Source: JBGTLW01 sp964614575 (lineage in GTDB: Bacteria > Planctomycetota > Phycisphaerae > Phycisphaerales > Phycisphaeraceae). From it: a stretch of 5,368 nt of DNA. The notes under the pieces are model-generated. The model had not been told where the DNA came from. It saw only the letters and a program-made list of their open reading frames with translations, and did no database searches. Positions 1-4,807 of this stretch are shown piece after piece (within the stretch, counting starts at the first letter, position 1; each line of letters starts with the position of its first letter). Made by a program: the position numbers and the translations under genes. The stretch is from positions 1 to 5,368 of the forward strand of contig CAZTLX010000249.1 of the NCBI GenBank assembly GCA_964614575.1, in the 5' to 3' direction.

Positions 1-363
1 GGGGGGCCGGGGATTCCGGGGGTGGGGTACTGGTGTTTCGCGGCAGACCAGAAGGACGACCGTATCGTGATCGACGGCACGCAGGGCCAGATCAGCCTGC
101 AGGCGTTTTCGGGGACGCAGTTGATCCTGCGTTCGGCATCGGATGAGCGTCGGATCGACCTGCCGGACCCGCCCCACGTGCAGCAGCCCCTGATCCAGCA
201 GATCGTGGATCAACTGCGAGGCGAGGGGGAGGCCCCGAGCACGGGCCACTCCGCGGCCCGGACCGCGGCGGTGATGGACGCGGCCACGGCCGGGTACTAC
301 GGCGGCCGGGACGACGCGTTCTGGGAGCGGCCGCAGAGCTGGCCGGGCCGGATATCGCGATGA
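1..363 (+). CDS. Gfo/Idh/MocA family oxidoreductase, C-terminal fragment (5' end outside window)
   Basis: The frame is open from the first base and ends at TGA 361-363, leaving 120 residues. The fragment matches the C-terminal end of Gfo/Idh/MocA NAD(P)-dependent sugar or inositol dehydrogenases. It contains the strand GYWCF, then DDRIVIDGTQGQIS, where a short glycine turn follows an acidic strand. Next come HVQQPLIQQIVDQL (about residues 59-72) and the closing signature STGHSAARTAAVMD, followed by a YYGGRDDAFWERP tail. Family members oxidise or reduce sugars, inositols and related polyols in the cytoplasm. The N-terminal Rossmann cofactor domain and the catalytic Lys/His residues lie outside the window, so substrate and activity cannot be judged. 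There is no clear terminator after the stop. Family assignment is firm; the specific function is unknown. Confidence 0.88.
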   Translation, partial: GGPGIPGVGYWCFAADQKDDRIVIDGTQGQISLQAFSGTQLILRSASDERRIDLPDPPHVQQPLIQQIVDQLRGEGEAPSTGHSAARTAAVMDAATAGYYGGRDDAFWERPQSWPGRISR

Positions 364-409
364 CACGAGGCGATTTTGTCGGGAGGGGGGGTGTCTAAAT
401 CGCTTGGCA

Positions 410-418
410 TGCTATAAT
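410..418 (+). promoter_or_regulatory. Extended -10 promoter for the toroid/DUF4159 gene
   Basis: TGCTATAAT combines a perfect TATAAT hexamer (413-418) with the TGn extension typical of extended -10 promoters. No good -35 hexamer lies 16-18 bases upstream, which fits the extended -10 class. Transcription would start near 425, giving a leader of about 75 bases before the ATG at 501. The TTGGCA directly upstream (404-409) is too close to act as a -35. The GG-N10-GC spacing required by sigma-54 is absent. Confidence 0.6.
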
Positions 419-428
419 TCGGTGCCCC

Positions 429-451
429 GCGGCGGTACTGCCCAGCGCCGC
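429..451 (+). other. Possible hairpin in the leader of the DUF4159 gene
   Basis: GCGGCG (429-434) can pair with CGCCGC (446-451) around an 11-base loop. It would lie at the 5' end of the predicted transcript and could affect stability. It has no U-tract, and six-base G/C stems arise easily in DNA this GC-rich, so this is only a weak candidate. Confidence 0.2.
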
Positions 452-500
452 CCTTCTCGCCCACCGTGACCCAGCATGATTCCCTCATACGGAGGCCGGC

Positions 501-2732
501 ATGAGCAATTGGATGTATCGATCGGCGTGTCTTGCTTTGACCGTTCTGGTTTGCTTCGCGCACGTCGGGGTGGCCCAGGCCCTCACCGACGAGGATGTCG
601 AACGCGAGATCAATAAGCTCAAGCTCTACCTCTACGAACAACAGAACAAGCAGACCGGCGGTTGGTACGACGGCAAGTACCACAAGGGCCCTGAGGAGGA
701 CAATCAGCCGGAGAAAAACCGCAACCTCGGCGGGCCGACCGCGATGGCGACACTCGCGCTGTTGGTCTCCGGTGAAAGCTCGCAGGACCCACGCCTCGCC
801 AAAGCGATCGACTACCTGCGCGGGCTCGATATGTACGGCACCTATGCGCTGGCGGTGAAGGTGCATGTCTGGTCCTACCTGCCGGACCGCTATCTGGACA
901 ACCTGGCGGCGGATGCCGACCTGCTGCTGGGCGGTGCCGACCCGCAACGTTCGACCTGGCGCTACATCGTCTACCCCGAGCGCTCCAAAGACTGGGACCA
1001 CTCGACGAATCAATACGGCATCCTGGGCATGTGGCAATTCGCCAAGCGCGGCGGGCGGATCAACCCCAAGTTCTGGGAGAACGCCGCCAAAACCTTCTTC
1101 GACACGCAGAACCCCGACGGCGGGTGGAGCTACACCACCGGCAACTCCCGGCAAACCATGGCCTGCGCCGGGCTCACCTGCCTCTACGTCGTCCAGCAGG
1201 AGATGTTCCGCGACGCCAACCAGCCGCCGGAGCGGATCACCAAGGCCATCAACGACGGCCTCAAATACATGGACGAGAAGTTCACCGCCAACCCGGGCCA
1301 CGGCGGGTACGGGCGCTACGGCATCGAGCGCGTCGCGCTGGCCGGCGGCGTGAAATACTTCGGCAACAAAGACTGGTTCGAGACCGTCGCCAGCGGCATC
1401 GTCAAGGGGGGCGGCAAGAACGTCGTGGACAGCTCCTTCGACCTGATGTTCCTCTCCCGCGGCCGCGTCCCCGTCTGGGTCAATAAGATCAAACTCCGGG
1501 AGGGCAACTGGAACAACCGCCCCAACGACATGTACTTCACCTCGCGCCACCTCTCGCGCCTCGGCGAGCACGAGGTCAACTGGCAGTTCGTCGAACTCGA
1601 CCGACCCGTCTTCGATTACCTGCCCGCGCCGGTGGCGTGGTTGTCTTCCAACAATGACCTCGCGCTGACCGACGACGAGAAGGCCGGGCTGCGCAAGTAC
1701 CTCGACCTCGGCGGCATGCTCATCGCCAACCCCGAAGGCTCGGCGGGCTTCGAGGACAGCATCGAGAAGATCGCGCAGGAGTTCTACCCCGACGCCAAGT
1801 GGGTGCAGGTCGATGCGTCGCACCCGATGGGAAACCTCATCCTCAAATCCGACGCCCGCGGCAACCTCCCGGTCAAGTCGCTGACCAACGGCGTGCGCGA
1901 CCTGATCCTCCTGCCGGACCGCGACTGGGGGCTCACGCTGCAGAAGGAAGAAGACCTCACGAAGGTGCTGCCCGGTCAGTTGATGACCAACATCTACGCC
2001 ATGGTCTCCGATCGCGGGAACCTGCCCAACCGCCTGGTGCGCGAGTTCCCCGTCGACTCGGGCAACCGATCGCAACACCCGCAGGTCTGGATCGCGCAGG
2101 CGAAGTTCGGGCCCGAGGGCAAACTCGGCAACCCCGAGCCCGAGGCCTGGACCGCGCTGGCTAACCAGTTGGGTGCCGACGCGAGCCTCAACCTGCGCTG
2201 GGCCCCGACGCCGTTGTCCGAAATCGGCGACGGGTCGATCGAAGTGGACGGCGAGCAGAAGACCGTGGCGCTGCTGCACCTGGCGGGCGGGCCGTTCGAG
2301 GCGGACTACACCCTCACCGAAGAAGAGCAGCAGGCGATCAAGTCGTTCGTGGCGGCCGGCGGCACGGTGCTGGTCGAGGGCGTGGGCGGCCGCTCCGAGT
2401 TTGCCGAGAACATGGCCAAACAACTGACCCCGGTATTTGGTGCGGCGGCGTCGCGCATCAATAACGTGGACCCGATCATCACCGGCTCCGCCGCCGCGGC
2501 GGGCAAGTCGGTCAGCAAGGTCAACTACCGCCGCTTCTCGGTCATCAATATGGAGATCGGCACCCGGCAGCGGCTCAACGCCATCAGCCAGGACGGCCGC
2601 GCCGCCGTCATCATCTCCTCCGAAGACCTGTCCCTCGGTGCCCTGGGCGTCCGGCACTGGGGCATCAACGGCTACCAGACCGAATCGGCCCGGCAGATCC
2701 TCACCAACATCATCCTCTCCGCCAAGCGCTGA
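501..2732 (+). CDS. Exported protein with prenyltransferase/squalene-cyclase-like toroid and two DUF4159-type modules
   Basis: This encodes 743 residues. The start is supported by GGAGG at 491-495, five bases before the ATG. Residues 1-27 form a signal peptide (hydrophobic core LALTVLVCFA, probable cleavage after AQA-27), so the protein acts outside the cytoplasmic membrane. Residues of about 28-320 carry repeats typical of alpha/alpha toroids: QTGGW (51-55), GGPTAMATLALL (77-88), NPDGGWSY (204-211) and HGGYGRYGIERVALAGG (267-283). The catalytic Asp-rich motif of true squalene cyclases is not evident. Residues of about 336-520 look like DUF4159, with DRPVFDYL and then LTDDEKAGLRKYLDLGG (389-405). 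A similar element, LTEEEQQAIKSFVAAGG (605-621), recurs in the C-terminal part, suggesting two GATase-like modules. The C-terminus (GINGYQTESARQILTNIIL) resembles planctomycete homologues. Biochemical function is unknown; binding or scaffolding is a guess. DUF4159 genes often neighbour MoxR and DUF58 genes; here a DUF58 gene is convergent. Confidence 0.88.
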   Translation: MSNWMYRSACLALTVLVCFAHVGVAQALTDEDVEREINKLKLYLYEQQNKQTGGWYDGKYHKGPEEDNQPEKNRNLGGPTAMATLALLVSGESSQDPRLAKAIDYLRGLDMYGTYALAVKVHVWSYLPDRYLDNLAADADLLLGGADPQRSTWRYIVYPERSKDWDHSTNQYGILGMWQFAKRGGRINPKFWENAAKTFFDTQNPDGGWSYTTGNSRQTMACAGLTCLYVVQQEMFRDANQPPERITKAINDGLKYMDEKFTANPGHGGYGRYGIERVALAGGVKYFGNKDWFETVASGIVKGGGKNVVDSSFDLMFLSRGRVPVWVNKIKLREGNWNNRPNDMYFTSRHLSRLGEHEVNWQFVELDRPVFDYLPAPVAWLSSNNDLALTDDEKAGLRKYLDLGGMLIANPEGSAGFEDSIEKIAQEFYPDAKWVQVDASHPMGNLILKSDARGNLPVKSLTNGVRDLILLPDRDWGLTLQKEEDLTKVLPGQLMTNIYAMVSDRGNLPNRLVREFPVDSGNRSQHPQVWIAQAKFGPEGKLGNPEPEAWTALANQLGADASLNLRWAPTPLSEIGDGSIEVDGEQKTVALLHLAGGPFEADYTLTEEEQQAIKSFVAAGGTVLVEGVGGRSEFAENMAKQLTPVFGAAASRINNVDPIITGSAAAAGKSVSKVNYRRFSVINMEIGTRQRLNAISQDGRAAVIISSEDLSLGALGVRHWGINGYQTESARQILTNIILSAKR

Positions 2733-2764
2733 CCCGCCGCTTGAGGCTCCGCGATAACACACGA

Positions 2765-2830
2765 CCGCCTCGCACCTCCAAGGCGGGCGGGAACGGCTAG
2801 GCCGCGCGAAGCGGCAAGCCGCATGCGGCT
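2765..2830. repeat. Cluster of three inverted repeats between convergent genes, possible bidirectional terminator
   Basis: Three inverted repeats are packed between the two converging genes. The first is CCGCCT (2765-2770) with AGGCGG (2781-2786). The second is GCCGC (2801-2805) with GCGGC (2811-2815) around a five-base loop. The third is the perfect 14-base palindrome AGCCGCATGCGGCT (2817-2830), which overlaps the stop codon of the DUF58 gene (complement of 2829-2831). No run of T follows on either strand, so classical intrinsic termination is not supported. The structure could still end transcription or protect 3' ends from both sides, or be a dispersed intergenic palindromic repeat. One window cannot show copy number. 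Confidence 0.45.
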
Positions 2831-3728
2831 ACCCCGCCCGGCCCGTGCGCCGACCCAGGTACCGCGCCAGCGCCTCGATCACCGGCCGATCCGTCCGCAC
2901 CAGCACATGATCACACCCGCGCCCGATACAGCCGCGCTGCACGGCCGACAGGTGCTCGCCCATGAGCTGCGCGTATCGCCGCTGCACCGAGGGCACGTGT
3001 GTCGCGACCTCGCCGACGCGTTCCATCTCACGCAGTTTCACGCGGCTTGCGCCCAGTTGCGCGAGGTCGATTTCCGGGGGGGTGAGCACCTGAAAGACGA
3101 TGACCTCGAAGCGGCCGTGCCGCAGACGCGACAGGGCGTCGAACAGCGGCGCGGGGTCGTCGAGCAGGTCGCTGATCAGGACGATGAGGCCGCGCCGCCG
3201 CGCCAGCGCGTGGACCTGCTGCAGGCACGCGCCCAGGTCGGCTTGGCCGTCGTCGCTCGGCCGGGCGGCTTCGAGGCTCTGGCACAGCCGCATCAAGTGC
3301 GGCCAGGTCCCGCCCGGCGGCAGGTAATCGGTGAGCCTCTGCCCCGCCAGCGCGAGCCCGACGCGATCGCGCTGCCGCACCGCGAGGAACGCGATGGCCG
3401 CGGCCAGCTCCCGCGCGATATCGAGCTTGCTGCGCCCCGTACCACGGCCGCGCGGGTAGTCCATCGACCGGCTCACATCCACCACCACGTGCGCCCGCAG
3501 GTCGGTGTAGCGCTGGTAGCGGCGGAGGTAGTAGCGATCGGTCCGGCCGTAGAGCTTCCAGTCGATCGCCGCCGGGTCGTCGCCCGCGGCGTACGCGCGG
3601 TAGTCGTGAAACTCGATCCCCGGCCCGTGCCGCGGCGAGGCGTGCCCCCCCGCGTACAACCCGTCCACCAGCGTCCTGGCGGTGAACGCCAGCCCCTCCA
3701 GCCGCGACCATTGTGTGCGCTCGATCAC
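2829..3728 (-). CDS. DUF58 domain protein with von Willebrand A-like fold
   Basis: This encodes 299 residues with no membrane segment, the usual length of the short soluble DUF58 form. The DUF58 core is clear: GGHASPRHGPGIEF (27-40), then RAYAAGDD (44-51), IDWKLYGRTDRYY (55-67), and DVSRSM (84-89), which is the DxSxS metal-binding motif of vWA domains. SDLLDD (186-191) supplies the later acidic loop. The position that usually holds the third metal ligand (Thr in a G-x-T-D-x-G-like segment) reads GQADLGACL (161-169), with Ala163. DUF58 proteins usually act with MoxR AAA+ ATPases, probably in assembling or maturing envelope proteins or complexes; no MoxR gene is in the window. The start is GTG at 3726-3728. 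An in-frame TAA at 3738-3740 rules out a longer protein, and no clear Shine-Dalgarno is present. The gene converges on the DUF4159 gene. Confidence 0.93.
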   Translation of the reverse strand: MIERTQWSRLEGLAFTARTLVDGLYAGGHASPRHGPGIEFHDYRAYAAGDDPAAIDWKLYGRTDRYYLRRYQRYTDLRAHVVVDVSRSMDYPRGRGTGRSKLDIARELAAAIAFLAVRQRDRVGLALAGQRLTDYLPPGGTWPHLMRLCQSLEAARPSDDGQADLGACLQQVHALARRRGLIVLISDLLDDPAPLFDALSRLRHGRFEVIVFQVLTPPEIDLAQLGASRVKLREMERVGEVATHVPSVQRRYAQLMGEHLSAVQRGCIGRGCDHVLVRTDRPVIEALARYLGRRTGRAG

Positions 3729-3734
3729 CGCCCC

Positions 3735-3740
3735 ATATTA
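3735..3740 (-). promoter_or_regulatory. Candidate -10 box for the DUF58 gene, implying a leaderless transcript
   Basis: On the minus strand TAATAT (complement of 3735-3740) ends six bases before the GTG start codon. A start of transcription at the usual distance would fall on or next to the GTG, giving an mRNA with no leader. This agrees with the lack of a Shine-Dalgarno site. No convincing -35 hexamer is seen 16-18 bases upstream, so support rests on the -10 box and its position. The 168-base gap 3729-3896 holds little else: a 10-base palindrome GATCGCGATC (3846-3855) and a weak five-base stem (3868-3872 with 3879-3883) after the upstream gene. Confidence 0.35.
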
Positions 3741-3896
3741 GGTTGCTTTTCCGACGCTGGACCGCATCGCCCTTCTCATGCGTGTCGTGCGTGTCCGCGC
3801 CCAAGGAAAGATCGCGTCTCGGCCAACGATGCTGACGCCGTGGTCGATCGCGATCAAGCGTGGATCAGCCGTAGGCCGACGGCCGGGGGCGCACCG

Positions 3897-4631
3897 TCAG
3901 CGGGGCCGCCGGTTTCGGGTCGGCCAGAGCACGCAAGCGCTTGCCACGCCAATCAGCGCCAGTGAGGCGGGCTCTGGGATGGCGTTGATCTCGAAGCCGT
4001 TGACCACAACGTAATTGCGCCGACTCTCGGTTTCGAGGTTTGAATAGCGGATGATCACATCATCGCTTCCGTTGGTGGTGAAGTTGAACGTCGCGGGATT
4101 CGGTGCGCCCGCGAAGAAGTCTTCGTCCCGCCCGTCCACGATGTCGAAGCTGGCGATGGCGTTGGAGAAGGTCGCGCCGCCGTCCACCGACACCTCGATG
4201 AGCACGTCGCCGGTCTGATCGTCGTGGTCCACATGCCAACTGGTCCAGGAGAAGGGCCCGACCCCCAAGTCCTGGCCATCCAGTTCAATCAGCAGTTGTG
4301 CGCCGCCGACCGTATTTGCGTTCAGGCCCCACCAAGATTGCGAGAGATCGGGCAATGCTGCCGTGCCATAGGTCGCCCGAAAGTTCCGATCGATCGCGCG
4401 GATGTTCCCTCCGACCGTCGTGACGCTCAGGTCGATGCCGTTGACGGTGTTGGTCACCGGCCCGGCTGTGTTGTCGGCGATAAACCAGTCGGTGAATCCG
4501 GATTCCGAGGTGCTGGCGCTCGTCTTGCCGAGGTTGACGCTGAGCACCGCGGCGGAGGTATCGACCAGCACCGCCAGTGATAGCACCGCACATCCGATGA
4601 TGGGGAGAGCCGATGGAGTGATTCGCCGCAT
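3897..4631 (-). CDS. PEP-CTERM sorting domain protein, exported
   Basis: This encodes 244 residues. The open frame extends 25 codons further upstream to 4706, but AGGAGG (complement of 4640-4645) sits eight bases before the ATG at 4629-4631. Starting there places MRRI directly before a signal-peptide core (ALPIIGCAVLSLAVLV), with probable cleavage after residue 28 (TSAA-VL). The mature part is Asp/Asn/Thr-rich and predicted mostly beta strand, with GAQLLIELDGQDLG (110-123) and GDVLIEVSVDGGATF (141-155). It could be a beta-sandwich or carbohydrate-binding fold, but I recognise no named domain. The C-terminus is a complete PEP-CTERM signal: PEP (219-221), a hydrophobic stretch ASLALIGVASACVLW, then the basic tail RNRRPR. 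Such proteins are processed by an exosortase and delivered to the cell surface or extracellular matrix. The exosortase is not in the window. The gene is divergent from a XylR-like regulator. Confidence 0.9.
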   Translation of the reverse strand: MRRITPSALPIIGCAVLSLAVLVDTSAAVLSVNLGKTSASTSESGFTDWFIADNTAGPVTNTVNGIDLSVTTVGGNIRAIDRNFRATYGTAALPDLSQSWWGLNANTVGGAQLLIELDGQDLGVGPFSWTSWHVDHDDQTGDVLIEVSVDGGATFSNAIASFDIVDGRDEDFFAGAPNPATFNFTTNGSDDVIIRYSNLETESRRNYVVVNGFEINAIPEPASLALIGVASACVLWPTRNRRPR

Positions 4632-4639
4632 GGGTCTTG

Positions 4640-4645
4640 CCTCCT
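4640..4645 (-). promoter_or_regulatory. Strong Shine-Dalgarno site that sets the PEP-CTERM gene start
   Basis: AGGAGG on the minus strand lies eight bases upstream of the ATG at 4629-4631. The alternative upstream ATG at 4704-4706 would add 25 polar residues in front of the signal peptide and has no comparable site. The downstream start is therefore preferred. Confidence 0.8.
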
Positions 4646-4710
4646 GAAGGGGGTGATTGAAGTGAACTTTTCCTACTCGCGCCGGTGTGTTGAAGCGCCT
4701 GTTCACGGGG

Positions 4711-4731
4711 CGTCGGCCATCGAGGCCGACG
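4711..4731. repeat. Perfect 8-base inverted repeat in the divergent control region
   Basis: CGTCGGCC (4711-4718) and GGCCGACG (4724-4731) are perfect complements around the five-base loop ATCGA. If the minus-strand promoter at 4742-4770 is real, this hairpin would start about four bases into the PEP-CTERM transcript. There it could stabilise the mRNA or modulate its expression. It could also be a protein-binding dyad. There is no T-tract for termination on either strand. Confidence 0.45.
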
Positions 4732-4741
4732 ACACGATCTC

Positions 4742-4770
4742 ACTATGGCTTGACCGGCTGCGGGCGGCAA
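4742..4770 (-). promoter_or_regulatory. Candidate sigma-70-type promoter for the PEP-CTERM gene
   Basis: On the minus strand TTGCCG (complement of 4765-4770) and CATAGT (complement of 4742-4747) are separated by 17 bases. Each matches four of six consensus positions. Transcription would start near 4735, giving a leader of about 104 bases that begins with the 4711-4731 hairpin. The match is moderate, and other starts in the gap are possible. Confidence 0.35.
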
Positions 4771-4779
4771 GAGTAAATT
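4750..4779 (+). promoter_or_regulatory. Candidate promoter for the XylR-like regulator, near-leaderless
   Basis: TTGACC (4750-4755, five of six consensus positions) is followed after 18 bases by TAAATT (4774-4779, four of six). Transcription would begin near 4786, about two bases before the ATG at 4788. No Shine-Dalgarno is visible before that ATG, which fits a leaderless or nearly leaderless mRNA. The -10 box lies inside the first half-site of the operator cluster at 4771-4807, so a bound regulator would block it. The promoter also overlaps the minus-strand candidate promoter. Confidence 0.45.
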
Positions 4780-4807
4780 TAGCGCACATGAGTAGAAAAT
4801 TTACTCA
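4771..4807. promoter_or_regulatory. Candidate operator: GAGTAAATTT inverted repeat and extra GAGTA half-site over the regulator start
   Basis: GAGTAAATTT (4771-4780) and AAATTTACTC (4797-4806) form a perfect 10-base inverted repeat with a 16-base spacer. Inside it, TGAGTA (4789-4794) and TACTCA (4802-4807) form a second dyad with a seven-base spacer. The two GAGTA copies in direct orientation are 19 bases apart, start to start, near the spacing at which AraC-type dimers bind direct repeats. The A/T-rich arms stand out from the GC-rich surroundings. The cluster covers the predicted -10 box and the first six codons of the regulator gene. That position suggests negative autoregulation; the identity of the binding protein is inferred. 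Confidence 0.55.

Noticed and set aside
404..419. A sigma-54 promoter reading of TTGGCATGCTATAATT
   Set aside because: The GG is present, but the required GC ten bases further on is absent; an extended -10 sigma-70-type promoter fits better.
297..2762. An 821-codon open frame on the minus strand, antisense to the DUF4159 gene
   Set aside because: It is in exact codon register with the real gene. Its stops would require TTA, CTA or TCA sense codons, which are avoided in a gene with G/C-rich third positions. The product is low-complexity and resembles no family, while the plus-strand protein has a signal peptide, SD site and known domains.
3846..3883. A terminator after the PEP-CTERM gene (palindrome GATCGCGATC and the stem at 3868-3883)
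   Set aside because: The stems are short and no T-tract follows on the minus strand; structures this weak are expected by chance in GC-rich DNA.
2823..3965. A 380-codon open frame on the plus strand, antisense to the DUF58 gene
   Set aside because: Same cause: it is in codon register with the DUF58 gene and opened by avoidance of A/T-rich sense codons. The product is rich in Arg, Pro and Ala with no recognisable domain, and it runs on into the next gene.
4632..4706. A 25-codon N-terminal extension of the PEP-CTERM protein
   Set aside because: It would put polar residues in front of the signal peptide, and it overlaps a strong SD site placed correctly for the internal ATG at 4629-4631.
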